Positions 18,071 through 27,536 of a stretch of 64,000 bases of DNA are shown one piece after another. The stretch comes from Pantoea alhagi (lineage in GTDB: Bacteria > Pseudomonadota > Gammaproteobacteria > Enterobacterales > Enterobacteriaceae), in the NCBI RefSeq assembly GCF_002101395.1, contig NZ_CP019706.1:496001-560000 (forward strand). The letters run 5' to 3'. A program made the position numbers and the translations under genes. The notes below the pieces were generated by a model. It was not told the DNA's origin. It saw only the letters and a program-made list of their open reading frames with translations, and did not search any database. Every line of letters starts with the position of its first letter. Position 1 is the stretch's first letter.

Positions 18071-18832
18071 ATGAACGCAAGGCAATTACAGATTATTCAG
18101 CTGGTTAATGAGCGAGGAAGCGTCAGCGTCAGCGAACTGTCCCGTATTACCAAAGTTTCAGAGGTTACCGTTCGTCAGGATTTAAATACCCTGGAAAAAC
18201 ACAGCTATCTGAAACGCGTTCATGGCTCTGCCGTGTCGATGGAAAGCGATAACATTGCAGCAAGGATGCAGTCGCGCTTTCCACTGAAACAAAGCCTGGC
18301 GCAATATGCTGCCTCACAGGTTAACGCCGGTGAATCAGTGTTTATTGAAGGGGGCAGCACTAATGCCCTGCTCGCCCGCTATCTTGCTAACGACGACAGC
18401 ATCACCATTGTCACCGTCAGCCATTACATTGCCGGTTTATTAAAAGATTCGCGCTGTGAAGTGATTGTGCTGGGCGGCCTTTATCAGAAAAGCAGCGAAT
18501 CGGTTGTCGGCCCGTTGACGCGTAGCTGTATCCATCAGGTCCATTTTCAGAAAGCCTTTATCGGTATTGATGGCTGGCATCCCGATACCGGTTTTACCGG
18601 CAAAAATATGCTGCGTAGTGATATTGTGAATGCCGTCATGGCAAAAGATGTTGAAACCTTCGCCTTAACCGACTCCTCTAAATTTGGCCTGATCCATCCC
18701 TATCCTCTCGCCCCGGAAAAACCCTTCCGCCATGTTATTAGCGATCCGGGTTTATCGCCTGAATATCAGCAGATGCTGGAGCGGCAATATATCCATGTGC
18801 ATTTAGTAAAAGAGCAAACCGTGGGGATATGA
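18071..18832 (+). CDS. DeoR-family regulator (YciT-like)
   Basis: A 253-residue sugar-responsive repressor with an N-terminal winged helix (MNARQLQIIQLVNERGSVSVSELS... VSEVTVRQDLNTLE) and a C-terminal DeoRC sensor domain (GGSTNALLARYL, GGLYQKSSESVVGPL, FIGIDGW, LTDSSKFG). It is close in pattern to E. coli YciT. It sits at the end of the pflCD-fsaA-ybiU cluster. The repeated ACTTTCGAA(A/T)GAAA palindromes there look like DeoR-family operators, so a local repressor role is likely but unproven. A terminator follows at 18892. Confidence 0.88.
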   Translation: MNARQLQIIQLVNERGSVSVSELSRITKVSEVTVRQDLNTLEKHSYLKRVHGSAVSMESDNIAARMQSRFPLKQSLAQYAASQVNAGESVFIEGGSTNALLARYLANDDSITIVTVSHYIAGLLKDSRCEVIVLGGLYQKSSESVVGPLTRSCIHQVHFQKAFIGIDGWHPDTGFTGKNMLRSDIVNAVMAKDVETFALTDSSKFGLIHPYPLAPEKPFRHVISDPGLSPEYQQMLERQYIHVHLVKEQTVGI

Positions 18833-18891
18833 GGATTGTTTTACCCCATATAATATCCCGCCCTGTAACTGAATAACGCTCTCTTTATATA

Positions 18892-18922
18892 GCCGCGCTC
18901 CGAAAGGCGCGGCGGGTTTATT
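18892..18922 (+). terminator. Terminator of the DeoR-family gene
   Basis: GCCGCGC and GCGCGGC form a stem with an 8-base loop, followed by GGGTTTATTTTATTT. Confidence 0.68.
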
Positions 18923-18983
18923 TTATTTCGCATTCAACTAAGCGCTGCGCGGTTTGCCAAAAAGGCTTTTTAGACGGCGCGCG

Positions 18984-20336
18984 CTATAACGCGTCCGGCA
19001 GGCTAATGATCCACAGCTCGTTTTCGCTTTCCGGCTTATCCAGCGGCCGCACGGCAATTTTGGTTTTTACCACTTCGCCGTCAACCAACAGGTGCCCTTT
19101 GCCGTCGGCGGTATAATCATCCATTTTATCCTTGCCGGATAGCGCATCAGTCAGCTCAGTGCGCACGCCAAAATCATTGTCGTTTATCACCGCCAGGGTT
19201 TTGTTATCGATCAGCGCCAGACCTTCGACTTTCTCCTGCTGCCAGCCCAACGCACGCAGATCCACCACCAGTTGTTTACTGGCGAGAACGATACCGCGTG
19301 ATTTCAGTGCCGCCTCGTCATCAAACTCCGGCGGCTGTTTGTCGAACGAGGTTAAATCGCTGGCTTTGCTGAGATCGACTAAATAGATGCGGTTACGCAT
19401 GTTTTTTTCTTTATCTGCGCCCTGCTCTATCAGCAGTAACCGTTGGTCATCCAACGCGACGATATCGCCCACCTTAGCATCTTTGGCCTTTTTATAGGCA
19501 TCGATATCAATGGGATAGCCGTAGCTGGCGGTTTTTCCGGTTGCCGGATCAAAACTGACTAAACGGGTAAAGCGCGCGCTATTTTTACTTTTGCCGTCAA
19601 TATCCAGCGTGCTTTGCACCGCAGCGATAATCCGGCCATCCGGCATGCGCGTCAGCCCTTCGAACCCACGGTTGGGCTGACGCCATTTCACAATATTCGG
19701 CAGACCACCGGCTACGCTCTGCTCGCTGGACTCCGCCTGCGGGCCATACTTCTGCAAAATTTTGCCGTCGGCGCTGATGTGGGCGATAAACGGACCGTAC
19801 TCATCACAAATCCAGTAGCCGCCATTGCCATCTGAGGTAATGCCTTCCGTATCCAGCCCGCGTTTGTCGCTGCCAAGTAATTGCAAAGACTCGCTCAGCG
19901 CCGCTTCGTTAGTGGCACCGATAAATCCTTCCGGCAGCGGCAGCCCGGAAATATTGCCCTGTTCGTCATGCAGAGGATGGGCATCAATGGCTTCCGCCTT
20001 ATTATTGCCAACCCTGATAGTCATCAGCAGCGGCGTATAGTCCGGATTAACGAAAATTTTAGACTCGCGCTTGCCGGTTTTAGGCGCATCCGCATTCGGA
20101 CCGCGATCGGTCAGGGTCGTGAACAGCAGATCGTCACCCTCTTTACGCAGAAAATGCAGGCCAGAGCCAACCCCCACCGGCAGGCCGTCAGGAAACGCAC
20201 TGGCTGACGCACCCTGATACGCTACGCGGTCACCCTGCGGGAAGCTCACCACGTAACGTTCAATTTGCGGCTGCGCCGCGCTGGCATATAACGGAAACAG
20301 GGAGGCACACAGCAAGGCAAGAGATTTAATTTTCAT
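18984..20336 (-). CDS. Secreted esterase-like/phytase-like protein
   Basis: A 450-residue protein of the esterase-like activity of phytase family (PF13449 type). It starts with a clear signal peptide (MKIKSLALLCASLFPLYASA, cleaved before AQPQ), so it acts in the periplasm or outside. Family patterns include TLTDRGPNADAP, LDTEGITSDGNGGYWICDEYGPFIAHI and NRGFEGLTRMPDGRIIAAVQS, consistent with a beta-propeller. The substrate is not evident; it could be a phosphate ester. It is monocistronic. Confidence 0.86.
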   Translation of the reverse strand: MKIKSLALLCASLFPLYASAAQPQIERYVVSFPQGDRVAYQGASASAFPDGLPVGVGSGLHFLRKEGDDLLFTTLTDRGPNADAPKTGKRESKIFVNPDYTPLLMTIRVGNNKAEAIDAHPLHDEQGNISGLPLPEGFIGATNEAALSESLQLLGSDKRGLDTEGITSDGNGGYWICDEYGPFIAHISADGKILQKYGPQAESSEQSVAGGLPNIVKWRQPNRGFEGLTRMPDGRIIAAVQSTLDIDGKSKNSARFTRLVSFDPATGKTASYGYPIDIDAYKKAKDAKVGDIVALDDQRLLLIEQGADKEKNMRNRIYLVDLSKASDLTSFDKQPPEFDDEAALKSRGIVLASKQLVVDLRALGWQQEKVEGLALIDNKTLAVINDNDFGVRTELTDALSGKDKMDDYTADGKGHLLVDGEVVKTKIAVRPLDKPESENELWIISLPDAL

Positions 20337-20643
20337 CAGCTTACGTCCATAACGGGAAAGAGCCTGTTATAAGAGTAATTGATGAAGGATTTATGACAAC
20401 GTTGGGTTGCCAACCGCTCCAGCTATTGACCGCAAATACATTTTTGACGATCGCTGGTCATCGGATTATCCCCTTATCAATATGCGCAGACGTGGCTCAA
20501 CCGCCGCCGCAGGGCTCCCACGAGCGGAATAAATTAAAACGAATGGTGTATAGCGGTTAAGTGGTAATGCCCGACAGCGCTTATTCCTCAGCAGCCAGCC
20601 AGGATTTTATCTGCGATGCTGAGATGACTAAAAACCAGATAAA
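20337..20643. other. Intergenic gap without a recognised gene
   Basis: This stretch separates the phytase-like gene start from the downstream end of the POT symporter gene. It should hold the phytase-like promoter. I see no credible reading frame or RNA. Confidence 0.5.
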
Positions 20644-20663
20644 CCGGCGCGTTAACGCCGGTC
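20644..20663 (-). terminator. Hairpin after the POT symporter gene
   Basis: ACCGGCG and CGCCGGT form a 7-bp stem, 25 bp past the stop codon of the symporter gene. Confidence 0.5.
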
Positions 20664-20688
20664 TGTAAAAGAGAGATTTTAGCGCCCG

Positions 20689-22242
20689 TTACGCGGTGGT
20701 TACCGGTTTCTGTTGATGCTTAACCTGCGCATTTTCCAGCATCCGACGCACCGGAACAATCAATAAGAACAGCACGGCAGCACAGATCAGCAGCGCGACA
20801 GAACAACGCGCAAAGAGATTGGGCAGCATATCCAGCTGATCCGCCTTCACATGACCGCCAATCAGGCCTGCCGCCAGGTTACCCATGGCGCTGGCACAGA
20901 ACCACAGCCCCATCATCTGACCACGCATTCTTTCCGGCGCGAGCAGCGTCATGGTCGCCAGACCAATCGGGCTCAGGCACAGCTCGCCAAGCGTCAACAT
21001 CAGGATACTGCCCACCAGCCACAACGGCGATACGCCCTCTCCACCATTGTTCAACACTTCCTGCGCCGCCAGCATCATCAGTCCAAAACCGGCGGCAGCA
21101 CATAAGATGCCGATAACAAATTTGGTAATGCTGCCGGGACGGATGTTTTTTTGCGCCAGCATCGGCCATGCCCAGCTGAACACCGGCGCCAGCAGAATGA
21201 TAAACAGCGCATTAATAGACTGGAACCATACGGCAGGGATTTCGAAATCACCGATCATACGGTTGGTGTAGTCATTAGCGAACAGATTGAATGAAGTCGG
21301 TTTCTGCTCGAATGCAGACCAGAAGAAAGCGGCGGAAACCAGCAGAATAAAACAGACCAACAGCCTGGCGCGTTCTTTTCGGTTCAGGCCAGCAAACATG
21401 AACAGATAGATAAAGTAGAGCACCACCGAAGCCGCAATCACATAGACCAACATGCTGGCGACCGCTACGGGGTTAATGACAATCACGCCCATCGCAATCA
21501 GCGTTGTGACGACCGCTACGCCTGCCGCTAATGCCAGCAGCCAGGCACCAACGCCCTGCTTTTTCGCCACCGGGTTGTTCCAGGTAGAATCCAGCCCCAC
21601 TTCGCTGTCGTAACGTTTCATTGCCGGAACAGCGAACATACGGAAAATAACCAACGCCACCAGCATCCCGATGCCGCCGATGCCAAAGCCCCAGTGCCAC
21701 CCGTGGGATTTGATTAACCAGCCGGAGATCAACGGCGCAATGAACGAGCCCATGTTGATGCCCATATAGAACAGCGAGAAGCCGCCGTCACGACGCGCAT
21801 CGCCTTTTTTATACAGCGTGCCCACCATCACAGAGATACAGGTTTTGAACAGGCCGGATCCCAGTACGATAAACATCAGGCCGATGAAAAACAGATTGTC
21901 GCCCATCACGGCGGAGAGCGCGATTGACAAGTGACCAAGCGCAATCAGAATCGAGCCGTACCAGACCGCTCTCTGCTGGCCAAGCCAGTTATCCGCCAGC
22001 CAGCCTCCTGGCAGCGCAGCAAGGTACATACTACCGGCAAAAATACCCACGATTGCCGACGCATTTTCACGCGCCAGCCCCATTCCACCATCGTAAACAG
22101 CAGACGCCATAAACAGGATCAGTAACGGGCGAATGCCGTAAAACGAGAAGCGTTCCCACATTTCAGTGAAGAACAGCGAGCCCAGCGGATAAGGATGACC
22201 GAAGAAGGTCCGGCTTTCGTTTTTATGAACAGAGGAACGCAT
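20689..22242 (-). CDS. POT-family di/tripeptide:proton symporter
   Basis: A 517-residue inner-membrane transporter with 12-14 helices. The POT signatures are present: FFTEMWERFSFYG in helix 1 (ExxERFxxYG proton-coupling motif), GIFAGSMYLAALPGGWLAD, and FSLFYMGINMGSFIAPLISG (the PTR2 signature). It belongs with the DtpA/B-DtpD group. The ATG at 22242 has GGGAG eight bases upstream and yields a typical start; longer frames lack support. The gene is monocistronic with a 438-bp upstream gap that should carry its control region. Confidence 0.92.
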   Translation of the reverse strand: MRSSVHKNESRTFFGHPYPLGSLFFTEMWERFSFYGIRPLLILFMASAVYDGGMGLARENASAIVGIFAGSMYLAALPGGWLADNWLGQQRAVWYGSILIALGHLSIALSAVMGDNLFFIGLMFIVLGSGLFKTCISVMVGTLYKKGDARRDGGFSLFYMGINMGSFIAPLISGWLIKSHGWHWGFGIGGIGMLVALVIFRMFAVPAMKRYDSEVGLDSTWNNPVAKKQGVGAWLLALAAGVAVVTTLIAMGVIVINPVAVASMLVYVIAASVVLYFIYLFMFAGLNRKERARLLVCFILLVSAAFFWSAFEQKPTSFNLFANDYTNRMIGDFEIPAVWFQSINALFIILLAPVFSWAWPMLAQKNIRPGSITKFVIGILCAAAGFGLMMLAAQEVLNNGGEGVSPLWLVGSILMLTLGELCLSPIGLATMTLLAPERMRGQMMGLWFCASAMGNLAAGLIGGHVKADQLDMLPNLFARCSVALLICAAVLFLLIVPVRRMLENAQVKHQQKPVTTA

Positions 22243-22636
22243 AAATTCTCCCAAAAGGTGTGTCATAGTGCCCGTACGCGCTAAATGCACGTCGACCATC
22301 TGGCTGTGAGGTCGTGTTTTAACATTTCATAAAACAGTATTTAACCGTTTAACAACGGGATGCTAGTTTTTTCTAGTGTTATCTTCAAAACTTAAAGTTG
22401 AAAAGTCGACAAGCGTCTACTTTATCAGATTTTATGTCGGTAAAAACGGGATAATCGTTGACACTATGCCAGATTAGGCTCGATGAAGCATTATTCTTTA
22501 TAAACATGGGCTTAAAGCGTGTTTAGCGATGCTGTGCGTGTAATGAGACGCGAAAGATCTATTTATAAATAAAGGGCAGGGTTTGGGTAAAAGGGATGAG
22601 CGGTAAAAACAGGGGTAAATCAGATGGATGTATAAA
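22243..22636. other. Intergenic region upstream of the POT symporter
   Basis: This AT-rich stretch lies between the symporter start and the ddc terminator. It presumably holds the symporter promoter. No convincing gene is visible. Confidence 0.45.
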
Positions 22637-22666
22637 GCCGACAACATCACTGTTGTCGGCTTTTTT
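22637..22666. terminator. Terminator of the dat-ddc operon
   Basis: GCCGACAACA and TGTTGTCGGC form a perfect 10-bp stem with a TCAC loop, flanked by AAA and TTTTTT. It lies 15 bp past the ddc stop. Confidence 0.75.
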
Positions 22667-22680
22667 CATTGCTGCAGCAA

Positions 22681-24144
22681 TCAGGCGTTCTGCAACTGCT
22701 GCCCACAGGCTATCACGCTCGCCAGCAGAACTTTTACGTCCTCCAGACAAACGGTTGGATTGAGCAACGTCATTTTCAGGCAGGTAACACCGTCAGCTTC
22801 CGTTACGCCAACATTGGCGCTGCCGGAGGCCAGCAACGCATCACCGATACGCTGATTCAACAACGCAACGTCTGCGGTGTTGCCGTTTTCCGCACGGAAA
22901 CGGAACAGGACGCTGGCCAGTTGCGGCTGCATTACCAGCTCCAGCTGCGGTTGCTCAGCAACATACTGTGCCACCTGCTGCGCCAGCGTCACGCCATTAT
23001 CAATGATTTCGGCGTACTGCTTTTTACCCAGCGCTTCCAGGCCCATCCACAATTTCAGGGCATCGAAACGACGCGTGGTTTGCAGCGACTTCGACACCAG
23101 GTTTGGCACACCATGCTCTTCATCAAAGTCAGAGTTCAGATACGCCGCCTGGTAACGCATTAGCTGATAATGATGCGCATCTTTCAGCAGGAACGCACCA
23201 CAGCTGATGGTCTGGAAGAACTGCTTGTGGAAGTCCAGCGTTACGGAGTCCGCGAGTTCCAGACCATTCAGGAAGTGGCGATACTTCTCAGAAAGCAGCA
23301 GCGCGCCGCCCCATGCCGCATCCACATGCACCCAAATCTGCTGTTCAGCCGCCAGCGCAGCAATTTCAGCTAACGGATCGATTGCGCCTGCATCGGTAGT
23401 CCCGGCAGTTGCGACAATAGCCATCACCTGCTCGCCACTGGCTTTCGCCTGCGCCAGCTTCTCTGCCAGATCGTTAAGATCCATACGCGAGAATTCATCG
23501 GTTTTCACCAGCGTTACGGACCGGTAACCCAGCCCCATCAGCGCCATGTTCTTCTGCACAGAGAAGTGAGCATTTTCAGAGCAAAACACTTTGATTTTGC
23601 TGAGATCGCCGGTCAGACCGTCCAGCTGAACGGAGTGACCCTGGCGAGCGAAAAAGGCATCGCGCGCCAGCATCAGGCCCATCAGGTTGCTTTGCGTACC
23701 GCCGCTGGTGAACACACCGGCATCGCCTGCCGGGTAACCGACCTGGTCACGCAGCCACTCGATCAGCTTCATCTCGATGATGGTCGCCGACGGGCTCTGG
23801 TCCCAGGAGTCCATGCTCTGGTTAGTGGCATTGATCAGCACTTCCGCAGCCTGACTAATCACCAGACTCGGACAATGCAGATGCGCCACACACTGCGGAT
23901 GGTGTACGGACAGGCTGTCTTTGAGAAAATACTCAACGGCGCGCTCAATGGCGGCCTGGTTGCCCAGGCCCTGAGAATTAAACTCTAAATTGATACGCTC
24001 ACGTAATTCCCCGACGGTTTTGCCCTGGTACATCTCAGGCTGCTTAAGCCATTGCACAACCGCTTTTGTGCTCTGTTCAATAGCTTCCTGATAGGCGGCA
24101 ATACTTTGCGCGGAACCAGACAGAATCGGATTTAAATCAGACAT
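22681..24144 (-). CDS. ddc: L-2,4-diaminobutyrate decarboxylase
   Basis: A 487-residue group II PLP decarboxylase that converts L-2,4-diaminobutyrate to 1,3-diaminopropane. The PLP lysine lies in SVTLDFHKQFFQTISCGA, preceded by HVDAAWGGALLL (cofactor-binding Asp) and GVFTSGGTQSNLMGLMLAR. It follows dat by 17 bp, the same order as the characterised dat-ddc pair of Acinetobacter and enterobacteria. Together with the divergent aspartokinase gene it defines a short pathway from aspartate semialdehyde to diaminopropane. A terminator follows. Confidence 0.93.
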   Translation of the reverse strand: MSDLNPILSGSAQSIAAYQEAIEQSTKAVVQWLKQPEMYQGKTVGELRERINLEFNSQGLGNQAAIERAVEYFLKDSLSVHHPQCVAHLHCPSLVISQAAEVLINATNQSMDSWDQSPSATIIEMKLIEWLRDQVGYPAGDAGVFTSGGTQSNLMGLMLARDAFFARQGHSVQLDGLTGDLSKIKVFCSENAHFSVQKNMALMGLGYRSVTLVKTDEFSRMDLNDLAEKLAQAKASGEQVMAIVATAGTTDAGAIDPLAEIAALAAEQQIWVHVDAAWGGALLLSEKYRHFLNGLELADSVTLDFHKQFFQTISCGAFLLKDAHHYQLMRYQAAYLNSDFDEEHGVPNLVSKSLQTTRRFDALKLWMGLEALGKKQYAEIIDNGVTLAQQVAQYVAEQPQLELVMQPQLASVLFRFRAENGNTADVALLNQRIGDALLASGSANVGVTEADGVTCLKMTLLNPTVCLEDVKVLLASVIACGQQLQNA

Positions 24145-24161
24145 TCTTTCATTTGCTCCGA

Positions 24162-25547
24162 TTAAACAGGCTTCACGCCAGCGCCCTGCAGCGCGGTTTC
24201 AAACTTATCGAGGAAAATCTCCAGCTCGGCATTGCTGATAAGCAGCGACGGCAGCAGACGCAGTACGCAACCGCCACGGCCGCCGCGCTCGAGGATCAGG
24301 CCCGCTTCGAAACATTTCTTCTGCAACAGCGCGCTGAGTTCGCCGTCCGCCGGGTAGCAACCCATGTGATCCTGCGCTTCATGCGGTTTAACGATCTCGA
24401 TACCAATCATTAAGCCCAGACCGCGTACGTGACCGATAACCGGGTAACGTTTTTGCATTTCAGCCAGTTTGCCTTTCAGCCACTCGCCCTTCTCAGCGAC
24501 TTTATCGGCAATGCGCTCTTCTTTCAGGATCTTAAGCGTGGTGAGGCCGGTCGCCATCGCCAGCTGGTTGCCACGGAACGTACCGGTGTGATGACCAGGC
24601 GCCCAGGCGTCAAATTGTTTTTTAATGCCCAGCACAGCCAGCGGTAAACCGCCGCCTACCGCTTTAGACATCACGATGATGTCCGGTTCGATACCAGCAT
24701 GTTCAAAGGCGAACAGCTTGCCGGTACGGGCAAAGCCCGCCTGTACTTCGTCAAGAATCAGCAGAATGCCGTGTTCCTGGGTTACTTTACGGATGCGCTG
24801 CAGCCACTCGACCGGTGCCGGGTTAACGCCACCTTCGCCCTGCACAGCTTCCAGGATAACGGCAGCAGGTTTACGCACGCCGCTTTCAACGTCGTTGATC
24901 AGGTTTTCAAAGTAGTAGGTCAGCGCTTTCACACCGGCTTCGCCACCGATGCCTAACGGGCAACGGTACTGGTGCGGGTAAGGCATAAACTGTACTTCCG
25001 GCATCATGCCGTTAACCGCTTCTTTCGGCGACAGGTTACCGGTCACCGAGAGCGCGCCATGCGTCATCCCGTGATAACCGCCGGAGAAGCTGATCACGCC
25101 AGAACGCCCGGTCACTTTTTTAGCCAGCTTCAGCGCCGCTTCAACGGCATCCGCGCCGGAAGGCCCGGTGAATTGCAGGCAATATTCTTTCCCCTGACCC
25201 GGCAACAAAGAGAGCAGATAAGCGGAGAACTCATCTTTTAATGGCGTGGTCAGATCAAGCGTATGTAACGGTAAGCCGCTGGTAATGACGCTTTGGATGC
25301 TTTGAATCACATCAGGATGATTATGGCCCAGCGCCAGCGTTCCTGCGCCCGCAAGACAGTCAAGATATTGTTTATTTTCAACATCGGTTAACCATACGCC
25401 CTGCGCTTTAGCAATTGCTAATGGCAATTTACGTGGATAGCTTCTGACATTGGATTCAAACTCAGCTTGTCTGGCTAAAAAGGTCTCATTGCTTTGCGGT
25501 AATGAATTAGCATTCAAAGAATCAATACGGACTTTATCCGTCATCAT
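24162..25547 (-). CDS. dat: L-2,4-diaminobutyrate:2-oxoglutarate aminotransferase
   Basis: A 461-residue class III PLP aminotransferase that makes L-2,4-diaminobutyrate from aspartate semialdehyde and glutamate. Visible motifs are GPSGADAVEAALKLAKKVTGR, SFSGGYHGMTHGALSVTG, the ILDEVQAGFARTGKLFAFEH block and the PLP lysine in DIIVMSKAVGGGLPLAV. AGGAGA lies close before the ATG. It is the first gene of the dat-ddc operon, divergent from the aspartokinase gene across 627 bp. Confidence 0.93.
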   Translation of the reverse strand: MMTDKVRIDSLNANSLPQSNETFLARQAEFESNVRSYPRKLPLAIAKAQGVWLTDVENKQYLDCLAGAGTLALGHNHPDVIQSIQSVITSGLPLHTLDLTTPLKDEFSAYLLSLLPGQGKEYCLQFTGPSGADAVEAALKLAKKVTGRSGVISFSGGYHGMTHGALSVTGNLSPKEAVNGMMPEVQFMPYPHQYRCPLGIGGEAGVKALTYYFENLINDVESGVRKPAAVILEAVQGEGGVNPAPVEWLQRIRKVTQEHGILLILDEVQAGFARTGKLFAFEHAGIEPDIIVMSKAVGGGLPLAVLGIKKQFDAWAPGHHTGTFRGNQLAMATGLTTLKILKEERIADKVAEKGEWLKGKLAEMQKRYPVIGHVRGLGLMIGIEIVKPHEAQDHMGCYPADGELSALLQKKCFEAGLILERGGRGGCVLRLLPSLLISNAELEIFLDKFETALQGAGVKPV

Positions 25548-26174
25548 ATCTCTCCTACAACCTGGGGTCGTTTTAACACCGGGTTGGTTAAAGGTTTAAG
25601 GGGGGTAAAAAAAACGCGGCTAATATATGTTTTTTCAGCAGCGTTCTCAATCTTATATTTTGTGTGGGCTTTTTATATCATTTGCTTTAAAAATCAATGA
25701 CAAAGCTTATTTTTGAATAGGATCCGCTCAGTATAAATTGTAACCAGGTCTGTGTAAAACTATTATTGGCTGCATTGTATACAATGCCATATCTTTAACA
25801 TTTATGGCCTTTTATGTTGCCATAATGTTATTAGCCGTTAATCCTGCCAACAGGGCGCAAAAAAAATAGTGATACTTTCCATCGACTTATCATAAATGTT
25901 AAGGAAAATATCGATTCAGCGGATTTATTGACTTACTATGCCCGCCTTAAAAATCCTAAAACGAAAAAAAGGAAATAACTATTTAACCATTAATGCGCAT
26001 CATACCCGGTAACCCGTGAGTGGCAATACAGGTTATCGACAGCAGGAGCAGAATCCTGAGTTTTAAACAGAAATGTTCGCGGGCGGACATTTCGTAAGGC
26101 GAAGAGCACTTCCCTTATGCCGAGAATGAAAATTTTCATGCCATATGAATATGGCGCCCTGATATGAGATTGTT
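25548..26174. promoter_or_regulatory. Divergent control region between dat and the aspartokinase gene
   Basis: The 627-bp AT-rich gap must hold promoters for both directions. I do not see the conserved core of a lysine riboswitch, which precedes lysC in E. coli. Just before the aspartokinase gene lie two inverted repeats: ATGAAAATTTTCAT (26126-26139, perfect) and GCCATA-TGAA-TATGGC (26140-26155). They abut each other and end 19 bp before the ATG, so they may be an operator or an mRNA structure over the ribosome site. No gene is evident. Confidence 0.6.
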
Positions 26175-27536
26175 ATGACTCGCATTTATCCACACATCAT
26201 CGTTGCCAAATTTGGCGGAACCAGTGTTGCTGACTTTGACGCGATGAGCCGTAGCGCTACCCTCGTCCTTGCTAATAAAAACGTTCGTCTGGTTGTATTG
26301 TCTGCTTCTGCAGGCGTCACTAATTTGTTAGTTGAACTTGCTTCCGGTCTGGAAAGCAGCATTCGGCTGGACAAAATTGAAACCCTGCGCGCCCTGCAGT
26401 ACAACATTATTTCACGCCTGAAACAGCCAGAAGCTGTTAGTCAGCAGATTGATCATCTGCTGGACAATATTAGCCGCCTGGCTGAAACAGCTGTCGATTC
26501 CCGTTCAGCCGCGCTGTGCGATGAGTTAGTTAGCCATGGGGAGCTGATGTCTTCCCTGTTGTTTGTGGAAGTATTGCGTGAACAGGGTGTGGAAACGCAA
26601 TGGTTTGATGCCCGCAAAGTTATTCGCACCGATGATACGTTTGGCTGTGCAGCACCGGCGATAAACGCTATCGCAGATCTGTCAGAAAAACATTTACGCC
26701 CGCGTATTGAACAGGCGCTGGTTGTGACACAGGGCTTCATCGGCAGCGATACGGCAGAGCAAACCACTACGCTCGGTCGCGGCGGCAGTGATTATACCGC
26801 TTCCCTGCTGGCAGAGGCGCTACAGGCTTCACGTGTGGATATCTGGACCGATGTCGCTGGGATCTATACCACCGATCCCCGGATTGTCGCCGAGGCGAAA
26901 CGTATTGATAACATCTCGTTCTCTGAAGCCAGCGAAATGGCGACCTTTGGTGCCAAAGTGCTGCATCCGGCAACGCTGCTGCCTGCAATACGCAAAAACA
27001 TTCCGGTTTTTGTTGGTGCCAGCAACAATCCATCAGCGGGCGGAACGCTGGTTTGCCGCGACGTGCCGGAGCCGGCGCGTTATCGAGCTCTGGCCGTGCG
27101 CCGCCAGCAGACGCTTTTAAAATTATCCAGCATTAATGCGCAACCCACCCACCGCTTTTTAGCTGAAATATTTGGGATTTTGTCGCGTCACGACATAGCA
27201 ACCGATCTGGTGACCATCTCAGAAAAAAGTATCGCGCTGATCCTCAATGCCACCAGTTCAACATCAGGTGAGGCGGATATGCTGCCTGCTGCGTTGCTTA
27301 GCGAGCTGTCGCCGCACTGCCATGTCGAAATCGAGACCGGTTTGGCGCTCGTCTCGCTGATTGGCAACGCACTCTCTCAGGCCACTGCGGTGTGCAAAGA
27401 GGTTTTTGCTGAACTGGAAAAACACCCGGTGCGCATGATATGCCACGGCGCGTCCAGCCATACTCTTTGTTTCCTGCTTCCGGCGGAATTTGCAGACAGC
27501 GCGGTCAAAGCGTTACACCGGGGTCTGTTAGAATAA
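26175..27536 (+). CDS. Aspartokinase III paralogue, probably dedicated to diaminobutyrate synthesis
   Basis: A 453-residue aspartate kinase collinear with E. coli LysC (449). The catalytic domain shows KFGGTSVADF, SHGELMSSLLFVE, TQGFIG, TTTLGRGGSDYTA and WTDVAGIYTTDPR; two ACT domains fill the C-terminal third. In the ACT1 lysine site, E. coli M318, G323, V339, T344 and T352 correspond to A322, R327, T343, I348 and I356. Several of these positions are known sites of lysine-resistance mutations, including T352I exactly. Its place opposite dat-ddc suggests it supplies aspartyl phosphate for diaminobutyrate rather than lysine. No lysine riboswitch is visible. It could still be the only lysC of the genome; the rest of the genome would tell. 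Confidence 0.9.
   Translation: MTRIYPHIIVAKFGGTSVADFDAMSRSATLVLANKNVRLVVLSASAGVTNLLVELASGLESSIRLDKIETLRALQYNIISRLKQPEAVSQQIDHLLDNISRLAETAVDSRSAALCDELVSHGELMSSLLFVEVLREQGVETQWFDARKVIRTDDTFGCAAPAINAIADLSEKHLRPRIEQALVVTQGFIGSDTAEQTTTLGRGGSDYTASLLAEALQASRVDIWTDVAGIYTTDPRIVAEAKRIDNISFSEASEMATFGAKVLHPATLLPAIRKNIPVFVGASNNPSAGGTLVCRDVPEPARYRALAVRRQQTLLKLSSINAQPTHRFLAEIFGILSRHDIATDLVTISEKSIALILNATSSTSGEADMLPAALLSELSPHCHVEIETGLALVSLIGNALSQATAVCKEVFAELEKHPVRMICHGASSHTLCFLLPAEFADSAVKALHRGLLE

Noticed and set aside
25860..26174. Lysine riboswitch before the aspartokinase gene
   Set aside because: The characteristic conserved core of the L box was not seen, although E. coli lysC has one. The region contains plain palindromes instead.
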